Counted from the stretch's first letter, positions 9,270-19,584 are shown. The stretch: DNA of 64,000 bases from Criibacterium bergeronii (GCF_001693775.2 NZ_MBEW02000002.1:62001-126000); one strand, 5' to 3'. Numbers and translations: made by a program. Notes: a model not told the origin generated them from the letters alone.

Positions 9270-11645
9270 ATGATAAAAAAATATGAAGTAAACAGTAAGG
9301 ATTTAACATCGGATATAAAGATAAAAAATCATAAATTTAATACAACCTTGGACTTTGGAAAAGTAAAAGGAAATTTAGGACAAAAAAGAGCTTGTGATGC
9401 CTTGGACTACGGAATGAAAATGCGTATAAAGGGATACAATATATTTGTAAGTGGACTAACGGGTACAGGAAGAAGTACCTATGTGCATAGACTTAGCGAT
9501 GAATTTGCAAAACAAAATTTTGACAAAAAAACTATAAAAGATTACATTTATGTGTATAACTTTAAAAACCAGTATGAACCTATATGTATAGAGCTACCGG
9601 CTGGTGAAGGAAAATTATTTCAGACGACAATTCAAAAAACATTTTCTAAAATAAAAAATGAGCTGACAAAAAGCTTTTCATCCACAAAATATATTAATAG
9701 CTACTCAAAATTTGAAAGTGTATATGATGAGGCAGTAGACAAATCACTGGAAAAACTAAACAAAAAGGCAAAGACCAAAAAAATAATGTATCATGCTGTA
9801 GACGATGGCTTGGTAAGCGTACCTATAAACAGTGACGGAAGTATACTTTCGGATGACGATATGGAAAATCTTACACATGATGATTTTATAAGATACAAAA
9901 ATAATATCAGCAGGCTGAGTACAGACTTAAATAAAGCACTGGATGAAATAAAAAATGCTCAAGAAAATTATGAGAAAGCCATTGAAACCTTTGACAAGGA
10001 GATTGTCCAAAAAATATTGGACAATTGGTTTGAAAATTTGTATGTTGAATATTCCTATAACAAAAAGATAATGGAATACCTAAATGATGTTGAGCAGGAC
10101 ATCATTGATAACCTTGACAAGTTTAAAATGTCGGAGGCAAAGGGCAGGGTAATCATATCTTCTATTGCAAAAAGTAGAGATTTTTTCGACAGATACAAGG
10201 TTAACCTGTTTATAGATAATTCCAAGGCAGATAGACTGCCGGTAGTTACAGAAATCAATCCGACCTATTATAATTTAAATGGATATTTGGAATATAGGAA
10301 TAAGCAAGGTTCATTTTACGCAAGCTTTTTAGATATAAAATCCGGAGCACTTCATAGAGCAAATGGCGGGATTTTGATAATAAATGTGCATGATTTGCTT
10401 GCAAATCCTTATTCTTGGGATTGCATAAAAAGAGCACTAAATACTCAGAGTGTGAAAATAGACTCACTTTCACAACACAGTGCCTATATAATCACCACAT
10501 CATTAAAACCTGAAAAAATAGATTTAAATGTGAAAATAATACTTATAGGTGATTACGAAACCTATGATTTGCTATATGATTATGATGAAAATTTCAGCAA
10601 ATTGTTCAGAGTTTTGGCAGAATTTGACACGCAGATGGATAACACAGCCACAAATCAGAAAAATTTTGCAAGCATAATAAAACTAAAGTGTGAAGAAAAA
10701 CACATAAAACAACTTGATAAAGAGGCACTATTTGAGCTGATAAGATATAGTAACAGGCTAGCAGAAGATAAAAACAAGCTTTCATCAATGTTCAACAAGA
10801 TAATGGATGTAATATATGAAGCAAACTTTTTATCAGAAAGCCAAAATGAATTCATCACAAAAGACGATATTAAAAATGCTCTAAAACAAAAGATATACAG
10901 AAACAATATGTATCAAGAACATTTGTACGATATGTATAAGGATGGCTCACTGTTAATCAAGATTGATGGAGAGGAAATAGGTCAAATAAATGGCTTGGTA
11001 GTAATTACAGAGGGGGATTATACCTTTGGCTCAGTTTCAAAAATAACTGCGTCCAGCTATATAGGCAAAGAGGGCATCATAAATATCGAAAGGGAAATAA
11101 AAACCTCAGGTTCATCGCATGATAAAGGCATAATGACACTTGCAGGCTATATCGGCAGAAGATACGGCAAAGAAAAAAATCTTTCATTCACATCATCCAT
11201 AACATTTGAGCAAAATTATGGCTATATAGATGGTGACAGTGCATCGTCTACAGAGCTTTACGCAATATTTTCTTCCATCGCAGATATACCACTAAAACAA
11301 TATATTGCGGTGACAGGCTCAGTTAGTCAGCTTGGTGAAATCCAGCCAATAGGAGGAGTTAATGAAAAAATTGAAGGTTTTTACAATATTTGCAAGCTTA
11401 AAGGTCTTACAGGAAACCAAGGTGTCATTATACCGAAATTAAATGTGCAAAATCTTGTATTAAATGATGAGGTAATAGCATCATGTGAAAGCGGAGCTTT
11501 TCATATATATGCGATATCAACAGTCGATGAAGGATTAGAAATATTGACAGGACTAAACAAAAAACAAATTGATGAAAAAATGAATGATACACTCCAAAAG
11601 TTTATAGACTATTTTGAGGCAGATGTAGACCAGCAGGACGATTGA
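9270..11645 (+). CDS. Lon-like ATP-dependent protease (AAA_32/Lon_C type)
   Basis: Large (791 residues) ATP-dependent serine protease of the Lon-related group common in Clostridia, distinct from LonA. The N-terminal P-loop, residues 62-70 (GLTGTGRST), has Arg where classical Walker A has Lys, which is usual for this family. A long helical insertion (about 200-300) follows. The C-terminal Lon protease domain carries the catalytic Ser in DGDSASS near residue 661 and the catalytic Lys in GGVNEKIEG near 703. It probably acts in the cytoplasm in protein quality control. It begins behind AAAGGGG, and a NUDIX gene follows after 34 bases, perhaps in one operon. Confidence 0.9.
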   Translation: MIKKYEVNSKDLTSDIKIKNHKFNTTLDFGKVKGNLGQKRACDALDYGMKMRIKGYNIFVSGLTGTGRSTYVHRLSDEFAKQNFDKKTIKDYIYVYNFKNQYEPICIELPAGEGKLFQTTIQKTFSKIKNELTKSFSSTKYINSYSKFESVYDEAVDKSLEKLNKKAKTKKIMYHAVDDGLVSVPINSDGSILSDDDMENLTHDDFIRYKNNISRLSTDLNKALDEIKNAQENYEKAIETFDKEIVQKILDNWFENLYVEYSYNKKIMEYLNDVEQDIIDNLDKFKMSEAKGRVIISSIAKSRDFFDRYKVNLFIDNSKADRLPVVTEINPTYYNLNGYLEYRNKQGSFYASFLDIKSGALHRANGGILIINVHDLLANPYSWDCIKRALNTQSVKIDSLSQHSAYIITTSLKPEKIDLNVKIILIGDYETYDLLYDYDENFSKLFRVLAEFDTQMDNTATNQKNFASIIKLKCEEKHIKQLDKEALFELIRYSNRLAEDKNKLSSMFNKIMDVIYEANFLSESQNEFITKDDIKNALKQKIYRNNMYQEHLYDMYKDGSLLIKIDGEEIGQINGLVVITEGDYTFGSVSKITASSYIGKEGIINIEREIKTSGSSHDKGIMTLAGYIGRRYGKEKNLSFTSSITFEQNYGYIDGDSASSTELYAIFSSIADIPLKQYIAVTGSVSQLGEIQPIGGVNEKIEGFYNICKLKGLTGNQGVIIPKLNVQNLVLNDEVIASCESGAFHIYAISTVDEGLEILTGLNKKQIDEKMNDTLQKFIDYFEADVDQQDD

Positions 11646-11679
11646 TAATAAAATAAATTACTGGTATTAAGGAGAAATT

Positions 11680-12276
11680 GTGAGTAAAATAGAAGAAGTA
11701 ATAACTCTTAAAGAAACGGACTACTTAACCCTTTATGATTTAAAATACACAAATCGTCTAGGACAAAAAAAATCATGGTCTGCTGTATCTAGGAAGAAAA
11801 AAGCAGATTATGAAAAAAGACTGTTCAACAAAGAAAGCAAAAAGGACGCAGTGCTGATTGCCGCCTATCACGAAAAACAGGACAAGCTGGTGCTTGTAAA
11901 GCAATTTAGAGTACCAATAAATGATTATATCTATGAGATACCGGCAGGACTTATTGACATGGGTGAGGACACGGCAGTTTGTGCAAAAAGAGAGCTAAAA
12001 GAAGAAACAGGACTGGAGATAAAAAAAATAGTAAAAATACAAAAAAATGCCTTTATATCTCCGGGTATGACTGATGAATGTGCAGACTTGGCTATAGTAA
12101 TATGTGATGGCAAAATATGCTATGACTACCTAGAGCCGGATGAAGATATAGAAATAGTGCTTTGTTCAAAGGAAGAGTTAGAAAAATTAATTAATAGCGG
12201 TGAAAACCTTGATATAAAAACAATTATGACTATAAATATGTTTTTGTATGCAAAACAAAGCTATTGGAATTTGTAA
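11680..12276 (+). CDS. NUDIX hydrolase, ADP-ribose pyrophosphatase type
   Basis: Predicted NUDIX pyrophosphatase, most like ADP-ribose pyrophosphatases that hydrolyse ADP-ribose to AMP and ribose 5-phosphate. The NUDIX box lies at about residues 90-112 (GLIDMGEDTAVCAKRELKEETGL, fitting Gx5Ex7REUxEExGU), preceded by the ADP-ribose-type VKQFRVPINDYIYEIPAG segment. The start is GTG at 11680, with GGAG nine bases upstream. It has 198 residues, normal for the group. It follows the Lon-like gene closely; what the two share functionally is unclear. Substrate assignment is inferred from family resemblance. Confidence 0.88.
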   Translation: MSKIEEVITLKETDYLTLYDLKYTNRLGQKKSWSAVSRKKKADYEKRLFNKESKKDAVLIAAYHEKQDKLVLVKQFRVPINDYIYEIPAGLIDMGEDTAVCAKRELKEETGLEIKKIVKIQKNAFISPGMTDECADLAIVICDGKICYDYLEPDEDIEIVLCSKEELEKLINSGENLDIKTIMTINMFLYAKQSYWNL

Positions 12277-12399
12277 TTTAATCAAAAATAACAAAAACTA
12301 GTTTTTTAAAATATTTTTATATGATAAAATATATAGAATACGAAATTTTTGTGGACTGCGAACTCAATTTTATAAAATAATTATCAAATGGGAGGAAAA

Positions 12400-13497
12400 A
12401 TGAAAAGAAAAGTTATTTTTGCGATTTTATTTTCTTTTATAGCATTATCGTCTTTGGATTCCCATGCCTTGACAACAAGCCAAAGAGAACACCTTATAGG
12501 TTACGTTCCATCTAGCAGCTATGTATATGATGGAGAGTATTACGATGAGGACGAGGATAGATACTACGAAAGATATTACAACAAGGACGATTCGCAATAT
12601 TACTACAGGTATATTTACAATGACAGCACTTTTTACAACGGCAGATATAACTATGGGATTTTTAGAGAGTCCAATTATGATAAATTAAATAATTATAGCA
12701 AAACAATTTATAGATTTGAAGATACCTACACAAAAAATGACAGGAAACATTATGTGACTGTCGAATATTATTATCAAAATAATGACAAGGTTTATAGTGT
12801 TTATGACTATTACTATGACAGCAACGATAAAAAAATTTACGATGTCAATGTGACACAAAGAAAGCTTTCAAACAGCGACTTGGAATATTACCTAGACAAT
12901 TATCTACCTGCATCAAAATACACTAAAGACGATGAAAGATATCGTAATTATTACAGGGACAGATATTATTATAGAAATGATATATTCTATGAGGACAGCT
13001 ATAGGAGGCATACAATCAACAATAAAACCACATATGTATATGATGACAGCTATTATGATAGAAATGACTACAGACATTATGTAAGCATAGAATATTATTA
13101 TGAAAGTGGTAAAAAAGTATACACTGTCCAAGACTATTATTATAAGAATAATAGCAGGAAATACTTAGTAGATGTGAAAGACAAAAAGTTATCCGATAGC
13201 GAATTGGACGATTATCTTTACGATTATTTAAGATATAGAATTAATAATGACAGGTATTATGACAGTAGATATGACAGATACTATGATGACTACTATAATG
13301 GCAGAGGTAAATATTATGAAAAAGTGCCAAAATACACAACAGAGCATTCATTTTTAGACAAGCTTGACAGTATACCATATTATAGGTATAGAGATAGATA
13401 TAGAAATGACAGATATGTGAATAATGACCCAGTACCAACAACTCAAGAAGAGTATTTCGCACAAAAAAACAAAAAAATTCTTGAAGAGAGAAAGTAA
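12400..13497 (+). CDS. Tyrosine-rich secreted repeat protein, function unknown
   Basis: I do not recognise this 365-residue protein. It begins with a signal peptide (KRKVIFAILFSFIALSSLDSHA), then a mature chain dominated by Tyr, Asp, Asn, Arg and Lys; locally about one residue in three is Tyr. Two homologous modules can be aligned, about residues 90-170 and 200-275, each running KTxYxxxDxYxxxxxRHYVxxEYYY...KVYxVxDYYY...LSxSxLxxYL. No anchor motif or membrane helix is visible at the C-terminus. I prefer the ATG at 12400, preceded by GGGAGG, over the one at 12388. Pyruvate carboxylase starts 12 bases after its stop. A wall-associated or matrix role is only a guess. Confidence 0.8.
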   Translation: MKRKVIFAILFSFIALSSLDSHALTTSQREHLIGYVPSSSYVYDGEYYDEDEDRYYERYYNKDDSQYYYRYIYNDSTFYNGRYNYGIFRESNYDKLNNYSKTIYRFEDTYTKNDRKHYVTVEYYYQNNDKVYSVYDYYYDSNDKKIYDVNVTQRKLSNSDLEYYLDNYLPASKYTKDDERYRNYYRDRYYYRNDIFYEDSYRRHTINNKTTYVYDDSYYDRNDYRHYVSIEYYYESGKKVYTVQDYYYKNNSRKYLVDVKDKKLSDSELDDYLYDYLRYRINNDRYYDSRYDRYYDDYYNGRGKYYEKVPKYTTEHSFLDKLDSIPYYRYRDRYRNDRYVNNDPVPTTQEEYFAQKNKKILEERK

Positions 13498-13509
13498 GAG
13501 GAGAAATAG

Positions 13510-16500
13510 ATGGAGATTAAGCAATTCAAAAAAATACTGGTTGCAAATCGTGGAGAAATAGCAATCAGAATTTTTAGAGCGTGTAAAGAGCTTGGCATTA
13601 GAAGTGTAGCAATATATTCTGCCCAAGATAAAAAGTCGCTTTTTAGGACAAAGGCAGATGAGTCATATCTTATAGGAGCTAATAAAACACCTGTTGCAGC
13701 ATATCTTGTAATAGACGAAATAATCTCTCTAGCAAAAAGAAAAGGTGTAGATGCAATACACCCCGGCTATGGATTTTTGTCAGAAAATGCAGAATTTGCA
13801 AGAAAATGCGAACAAAATGGAATTACATTTATAGGACCTAGTGCAGACTCCATAGAGTCTGTCGGAGATAAAATAAAATCCAAAATTGTAGCACAAAAAG
13901 CCGGTGTGCCTACATTATCAGGCATACAAAAGGCAGCAAGAAATGATGAAGAGGTAAAACAATTTGCTACTGAATGTGGCTACCCAATCATGCTAAAGGC
14001 ATCTGCCGGTGGCGGCGGAAGGGGTATGAGGATAGTCAAAAATGAACAAGAGCTTTTAGATAAATATCATCAGGCAAAATCAGAGGCAAAAAAAGCATTT
14101 GGCATAGACGATATTTTTGTAGAAAAATATATACATTCGCCAAAGCATATAGAAGTGCAAATACTTGGTGATAGCCAAGGCAACATTGTGCATTTATATG
14201 AAAGAGACTGCTCAATCCAAAGACGACATCAAAAAGTAGTTGAGTTTGCACCTTCATTGATACTTACAGATGAAAAAAGAAAACAAATTTGCGAAGATGC
14301 AATCAAAATAGCAAAGCAAGTAAATTATGTAAGTGCTGGCACTGTCGAATTTTTACTTGATAAAGACATGAACCATTACTTTATCGAGGTAAACCCAAGA
14401 ATACAGGTTGAGCATACAGTAACAGAGGAAGTTACAGGCTATGACATAGTTGAAAGTCAAATATTAATAGCACAAGGTTATCCATTATCCTATGAAGGTA
14501 TCGGCATAAAAAGCCAAGCAGATGTATCTCCTAGAGGATATGCTATCCAATGCAGAATAACAACAGAAGACCCATTAAATGACTTTGCTCCGGACACCGG
14601 CAAGATAGACGTTTACCGAAGTGGCTCAGGTAAGGGCATAAGGCTTGACGGTGGCAATGCTTTTGCAGGTTCTGTAATAAGCCCATACTATGACAGCTTG
14701 CTGGTAAAAGTAACCTCACATGGCAGAACATTTACAGATGCTATTAAAAAATCAGCAAGAGCAATAGGTGAAATAAAAGTCACAGGAGTAAAAACAAACA
14801 AGTCATTTTTACTAAATGTGTTAAATTCTGAGCAGTTCCAAAAAGGTACTTGTACTACATCATTTATCAGTGATAACCCATGGCTTTTTGAGATAGAGAC
14901 AGAACCTGACAAGGAATTAAGAGTATTGAATTTTATTGGTGAAAAAATAGTAAACGAAACCGGCGGAGATAAAAAGACCTTTGACGTAGTTAAACCAATG
15001 AAAATTAAAGACCTGCCTGACTTATATGGTACAAAACAGATACTAGAAGAAAAGGGCGTAGACGGTCTTATGGCTTGGGTAAAATCCCAAAAGAAACTGC
15101 TGATGACCGATACAACCATGAGAGATGCCCATCAGTCACTACTTGCAACAAGAGTTAGAACTGTTGACATGATAAATTGTGCAAAAGCTACAGCAATGTA
15201 CGAAAAAGATATGTTCTCCCTTGAAATGTGGGGCGGAGCTACCTTTGACGTTGAATATAGATTTTTAAAGGAGTCTCCATGGGAAAGATTAAGGGAGCTG
15301 AGAAAAAGAATTCCAAACATACTTTTTCAAATGTTATTTAGAGGCTCAAACGCCGTAGGATATAAAAATTATCCTGATAATGTCATAAGAGCCTTTATAA
15401 AAGAGGCAGCGGATGAAGGCATAGATATATTTAGAGTATTTGACTCTTTGAACTGGCTTGAGGCAATTAAGCCATCAATCTATGCAGTAAAAGAATGTGG
15501 CAAGGTAGCAGAAGGTACAATGTGTTATACAGGGGATATAACAGACGAAACTAGAGATAAGTATACACTAGAATACTATGTAAAAATGGCAAAGGAAATA
15601 GAAAAATCCGGTGCAGACATGGTCGGTATTAAAGATATGTCATCCTTGCTAAAGCCAAGAGCGGCTACAAAATTAATAACAGCACTAAAAAATGAAATCT
15701 CTATCCCAATACATCTACACACGCATGATACATCAGGTAATGGTGTAGCAACAATACTTGCAGCTACTAAAGCAGGAGTAGACATTGCTGATGCAGCACT
15801 AAGCTCAATGTCAGGCTTGACTTCTCAGCCATCATTAAACTCTATAGTTGCAGCCTTAGAAGGTGATGATAGAGATACAGGCTTTAATTTAGACGATTTA
15901 GAAAAAGTTTCTCAGTATTGGTCAAGTCTAAGACCTATATACGAGCATTTTGAGTCAGATTTAAAATCAGGCACTACAGAAATTTATAAACTGGAAATCC
16001 CTGGCGGACAATATTCCAATCTTAAACCGCAGGTAGACAGTTTTGGACTTTCAGATAAATTTGATAGCGTAAAGCAGATGTATCGTACAGTTAATAAAAT
16101 GATGGGCGATATAGTTAAAGTTACACCATCTTCTAAGATGGTTGGTGATATGGCTATATTTATGGTACAAAATGATTTAACAGATGAAAATATTTACGAA
16201 AAAGGAGCTAATCTAACATATCCGGATACAGTAGTAAACTACTTTACAGGAATGATGGGGCAACCTGAGGGAGGATTTCCTGAAAGACTTCAAAAGCTAG
16301 TATTAAAGGATAAAAAACCAATCCAAGGCAGACCGGGTGCACTAATGCCTGATGAAGATTTTGACAAGGTGAAAAAATATCTTGACGAAAAATACGGCAT
16401 AGATGCAACTATGAAACAATGTCTAAGCTATGTGTTATATCCAAAGGTATACGAAGATTACCTAAGCTCCTTAGAGGAATATGGAAGATTATCTCACATG

Positions 16501-16950
16501 ACCAGCGATGTATTTTTCCATGGCTTAGCAGAGGGTGAAACCTGTGAAGTTGAAATAGAAAATGGCAAAATTTTAATCATAACTTTACTTGAAATAGGCA
16601 AGCATCAAGATGGCGGAAAAGTAAAATTATCATTTGAAATAAATGGCAACAGAAGAGACATAATGATAAACGATAAAAACTTCTTAGCGTTGCAGACAAA
16701 TGAGGAAATGACAACTGTATTTGTAAACGAAAATGATAGTAGTGATGTAGGTTCGTCAATACCCGGCACGATTGTAGAAATAAATGTCAAAGAGGGCGAC
16801 CAAGTAGCAGAAGGACAAAGCCTAGTTGTAATTGAGGCTATGAAAATGGAAACAGATATAGTTGCTAAACAAGATGGTATAGTTGAGGCAATATATGTAA
16901 AAGAAAAAGACCAAGTGCAGTCCGGACAATTAATAATGAAATTGAAATAA
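13510..16950 (+). CDS. pyc: Pyruvate carboxylase
   Basis: Biotin enzyme that carboxylates pyruvate to oxaloacetate, replenishing the citrate-cycle intermediates. Domain order along 1146 residues is canonical: biotin carboxylase and carbamoyl-phosphate-synthase-like ATP grasp (about 5-455, with ASAGGGGRGMR and the VNPRIQVEH signature), carboxyltransferase (about 530-800, MTDTTMRDAHQS and the LHTHDTSGN metal site), PYC/OADA conserved region, and C-terminal biotinyl domain. The biotinylated Lys is Lys1112 in EAMKMET. The start is set by AGAGGAG overlapping the end of the preceding gene. A terminator follows at 16960. Assignment is certain. Confidence 0.98.
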   Translation: MEIKQFKKILVANRGEIAIRIFRACKELGIRSVAIYSAQDKKSLFRTKADESYLIGANKTPVAAYLVIDEIISLAKRKGVDAIHPGYGFLSENAEFARKCEQNGITFIGPSADSIESVGDKIKSKIVAQKAGVPTLSGIQKAARNDEEVKQFATECGYPIMLKASAGGGGRGMRIVKNEQELLDKYHQAKSEAKKAFGIDDIFVEKYIHSPKHIEVQILGDSQGNIVHLYERDCSIQRRHQKVVEFAPSLILTDEKRKQICEDAIKIAKQVNYVSAGTVEFLLDKDMNHYFIEVNPRIQVEHTVTEEVTGYDIVESQILIAQGYPLSYEGIGIKSQADVSPRGYAIQCRITTEDPLNDFAPDTGKIDVYRSGSGKGIRLDGGNAFAGSVISPYYDSLLVKVTSHGRTFTDAIKKSARAIGEIKVTGVKTNKSFLLNVLNSEQFQKGTCTTSFISDNPWLFEIETEPDKELRVLNFIGEKIVNETGGDKKTFDVVKPMKIKDLPDLYGTKQILEEKGVDGLMAWVKSQKKLLMTDTTMRDAHQSLLATRVRTVDMINCAKATAMYEKDMFSLEMWGGATFDVEYRFLKESPWERLRELRKRIPNILFQMLFRGSNAVGYKNYPDNVIRAFIKEAADEGIDIFRVFDSLNWLEAIKPSIYAVKECGKVAEGTMCYTGDITDETRDKYTLEYYVKMAKEIEKSGADMVGIKDMSSLLKPRAATKLITALKNEISIPIHLHTHDTSGNGVATILAATKAGVDIADAALSSMSGLTSQPSLNSIVAALEGDDRDTGFNLDDLEKVSQYWSSLRPIYEHFESDLKSGTTEIYKLEIPGGQYSNLKPQVDSFGLSDKFDSVKQMYRTVNKMMGDIVKVTPSSKMVGDMAIFMVQNDLTDENIYEKGANLTYPDTVVNYFTGMMGQPEGGFPERLQKLVLKDKKPIQGRPGALMPDEDFDKVKKYLDEKYGIDATMKQCLSYVLYPKVYEDYLSSLEEYGRLSHMTSDVFFHGLAEGETCEVEIENGKILIITLLEIGKHQDGGKVKLSFEINGNRRDIMINDKNFLALQTNEEMTTVFVNENDSSDVGSSIPGTIVEINVKEGDQVAEGQSLVVIEAMKMETDIVAKQDGIVEAIYVKEKDQVQSGQLIMKLK

Positions 16951-16959
16951 TATAAGGCT

Positions 16960-16995
16960 AAACCGTACAATAGATTTGTACGGTTTGGTGTTTTA
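16960..16995 (+). terminator. Terminator hairpin after pyc
   Basis: AAACCGTACAA at 16960-16970 pairs perfectly with TTGTACGGTTT at 16976-16986, followed by a T-rich but interrupted tail. It lies directly behind the pyc stop. Confidence 0.72.
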
Positions 16996-17023
16996 CATAT
17001 TTTTATAGCATAGATTTTTAGAA

Positions 17024-17917
17024 ATGAGGCTGAATAAAATATTTAATAAGGGTTATTTATACGCTACAAGTGCTGCTTTTTTATTTGGAGCTATGCCACT
17101 GATGACAAGGGTGTTATACACCATGGGGTTTGACTCACTAAGCTGTGCATTTTATAGGATGAGCTTGATGTTGGTTGTTATGCTGGCATTTAATTATTTT
17201 GTGACAAAACAAAATTTAAAATTGAGCTTTTCAGATGCAAAAAGATATTTTTTTGTGGCGTTGTTTTTTGCATTAAATGCGTTGACATTATTTGCGTCAT
17301 ACAACTATATTGAGTCAGGCGTGGCTACATCAATTCACTTTGTGTATCCTGCAATCACTTTTGTAGCTGCCGGGTTGTTATATAAAAGGAAACCAAGTAA
17401 CGTTGATATTTTTTGTATTGTAGCTAGTATGTTGGCAATATACATTATAATGGATTTTAAAAAGATGAATAATGTTGCTGGGGTAGTTTTGTCATTAGCC
17501 TCAGCGTTTGCATTTTCTGCATACGGGTTATTGCTTGAGAGGTTTAAATTTGAAAATAAGTCTGCATTAGTTAAGCTTTTTTATGTGAATTTGTTTAGTG
17601 CAGTAATCATATTTGTTTATTCGCTTTTTCAACCAAAGGGAATTTATGTGCCAAGTAAAGATTTAAACGCATGGCTTTTAGTTATTATATATGCGTTTTT
17701 TGTAACTTTGGGTGGAACATTATTATTTCAGCAAGCTATTTGTGCAATAGGAGCGACTTATTCTTCTCTTATTTGCACATCAGAGATAGTTGTAAGCATA
17801 ATTTTGGGATTTATATTTTTATCTGAAAATCTTAGTATTAAGCAGTTGATTGCAATTATATTAATTATTATGTCTACGGTTGTACTTATATTATCAAAGG
17901 CAAAAAATAAAAATTAA
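17024..17917 (+). CDS. EamA/DMT family membrane transporter
   Basis: Ten-helix drug/metabolite transporter superfamily protein, 297 residues, with two EamA repeats: the first about residues 10-140 (YATSAAFLFGAMPLMTRVLY), the second about 150-290 (GVVLSLASAFAFSAYGLLLERF...GGTLLFQQAICAIGATYSSLICTSEIV). Members move amino acids, nucleosides or other metabolites across the cytoplasmic membrane; the substrate cannot be read here. The ribosome binding site is weak. The next gene, also a membrane protein, follows after about 60 bases on the same strand. Confidence 0.88.
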   Translation: MRLNKIFNKGYLYATSAAFLFGAMPLMTRVLYTMGFDSLSCAFYRMSLMLVVMLAFNYFVTKQNLKLSFSDAKRYFFVALFFALNALTLFASYNYIESGVATSIHFVYPAITFVAAGLLYKRKPSNVDIFCIVASMLAIYIIMDFKKMNNVAGVVLSLASAFAFSAYGLLLERFKFENKSALVKLFYVNLFSAVIIFVYSLFQPKGIYVPSKDLNAWLLVIIYAFFVTLGGTLLFQQAICAIGATYSSLICTSEIVVSIILGFIFLSENLSIKQLIAIILIIMSTVVLILSKAKNKN

Positions 17918-17981
17918 GAATTAGTCAAGTAAATTTTGATAGAATTAGTCAAAATAATAAAGATAATACAAAGGAATTTTG

Positions 17982-19028
17982 ATGAAGAATAAATATCTAA
18001 AAAATATGCCTATGAATTTAGCGATTATAGCCATATTAATATTTATAACATTTAAATATCTTATAACAGGATTTAGTAGTCAGGATATTAAAGACGCATA
18101 TAATATTTCACAAAAGAGTTATTTAGTCGTTGCAATGTTATTTGCTATTTTATATATGTTTTGTGAGGCTAAAAATACGAAAAGGCTGTTAAATTCTTTT
18201 GGTTATGATGCAAAAATATTTCAGACAGTAAGGTATGCCTTTACAGGTTTTTTCTTTGCGGGGTTAACCCCATCTGCTACGGGTGGGCAACCTGTGGAAA
18301 TATTTGTAATGAAAAAAGAGGGGATAAAGATTTCTCACTCCTCTTTAGTGCTTATGCTGGAGCTATGCTCTTTTCAGCTAGCTACTGTAATTATGGCACT
18401 GGTAGGGTTCTATTATAATTTTGATTACATTGTGAATGGTGACAACATTTATACTTATGTGATATTTTTTGGTATTATAATTAATTTCTTAATTTTTTTA
18501 TTTATATTTTTTGCGATTTTTTCAAAAAGATTTTTAAAATATATAAAGGGAATATGTTATTTTTTCATTGATAAATTAAAGTTCATAAAGGATAAGGATA
18601 AAAAGAAAAAACTGGTTGACAGCGGACTTGATGACTACAGATATAGCTCAATATATGTAAAATCAAACAAGCTGATAGCATTTAAGACACTTGTCACTTC
18701 TTTCATACAAGTATCGATTTTATATTCAATTTCATATATTGTTTACAGAGCACTTGGATATGAGGAGTTAAGTTTTTTCTCAGTGTTTTTCTTGCAGGCT
18801 TTGGCATTTGTGTCTGTATCGGCAATGCCTCTGCCCGGTGCTATAGGTATCAGTGAAAAGGTCTTTAACTTCTTATTTTTACCAACCTATGGCAAATTAT
18901 TAAATGAGGGGCTTATCTTAACTAGAGGGATAAATTTTTATTTTTTGTTTTCGGTAAGTGCACTTGTTTTTTTTGTATCCTATAATAAATATGTATTTGG
19001 AAGAAATAAAGTAAATGGAAAAGCTTAA
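17982..19028 (+). CDS. Lysylphosphatidylglycerol synthase TM-region/flippase-like protein
   Basis: Integral membrane protein of the UPF0104/LPG_synthase_TM group, 348 residues from the ATG at 17982 (AAAGGA lies seven bases upstream). The diagnostic segment FTGFFFAGLTPSATGGQPVEIF lies near residues 85-105, and the ALAFVSVSAMPLPGAIGISE segment near 285; both are hallmark repeats of the MprF-type flippase fold. No catalytic lysyltransferase domain is attached, so it is a stand-alone membrane unit, possibly moving a lipid. It overlaps rnmV by 14 bases, so it lies in one operon with rnmV and rsmA, a pairing I cannot explain functionally. Confidence 0.85.
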   Translation: MKNKYLKNMPMNLAIIAILIFITFKYLITGFSSQDIKDAYNISQKSYLVVAMLFAILYMFCEAKNTKRLLNSFGYDAKIFQTVRYAFTGFFFAGLTPSATGGQPVEIFVMKKEGIKISHSSLVLMLELCSFQLATVIMALVGFYYNFDYIVNGDNIYTYVIFFGIIINFLIFLFIFFAIFSKRFLKYIKGICYFFIDKLKFIKDKDKKKKLVDSGLDDYRYSSIYVKSNKLIAFKTLVTSFIQVSILYSISYIVYRALGYEELSFFSVFFLQALAFVSVSAMPLPGAIGISEKVFNFLFLPTYGKLLNEGLILTRGINFYFLFSVSALVFFVSYNKYVFGRNKVNGKA

Positions 19029-19584
19029 AATAAATGAAATAATAGTAGTAGAGGGAAAAGACGATGTGTCTGCTGTGAAAAAGGCAGTAGATGCTGAGAT
19101 ACTAATGACCAATGGGTATAGCCTTGATAAAAGGGCAAGAGATTTGATAAAAGCTGCCTCACTCAGGAAAAAATTGATAATACTGACTGACTCAGACTAT
19201 GCCGGAGAGGTCATCAGAAAAAGAGTAGAAAAGCTTGTGGGCAGTGAAAATGTTGCTCACGCATTTTTATCTAGAGAGGTTAGTACAAAAGATGGAGATA
19301 TCGGTGTGGAAAATGCCTCTCCTGAGTCTATAGCTGAGTCACTTTCAAAAGTGCGTTTTACAAAAAAAGATAAAGAGGATATTTTTACCCAAAAAGATAT
19401 GCTGTATAATGATTTAGTAGGCGGCAATAATTCATCAAATAAAAGAGATTTTGTGGGAAAATTGCTTGGCGTTGGATATTGCAATGCAAAACAATTTTTG
19501 TCTAGGTTAAATACATTTGACATCACTAGAGAAGAATTTAATGATGCACTAAATAAATATGAAAATGAGGTATCAAATGGCTGA
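19015..19584 (+). CDS. rnmV: Ribonuclease M5
   Basis: Toprim endonuclease that matures the 5S rRNA precursor in Firmicutes. The 189-residue protein has the N-terminal Toprim motifs: VVEGKDD near residue 12, with the catalytic Glu, and LTDSDYAGEVIRK near residue 62, with the DxD-type metal site. The C-terminal part (VGGNNSSNKRDFVGKLLGVGYCNAKQFLSRLN) matches the family. It overlaps the preceding membrane gene and rsmA. The rnmV-rsmA pair is a conserved Firmicute neighbourhood of rRNA maturation and modification. Confidence 0.95.
   Translation: MEKLKINEIIVVEGKDDVSAVKKAVDAEILMTNGYSLDKRARDLIKAASLRKKLIILTDSDYAGEVIRKRVEKLVGSENVAHAFLSREVSTKDGDIGVENASPESIAESLSKVRFTKKDKEDIFTQKDMLYNDLVGGNNSSNKRDFVGKLLGVGYCNAKQFLSRLNTFDITREEFNDALNKYENEVSNG

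Noticed and set aside
13241-13626. Long minus-strand open frames across the tyrosine-rich gene and pyc start
   Set aside because: They arise from the biased codons (TAT, GAC, AGA) of the coding strand, have no ribosome binding site and encode only hydrophobic low-complexity sequence.
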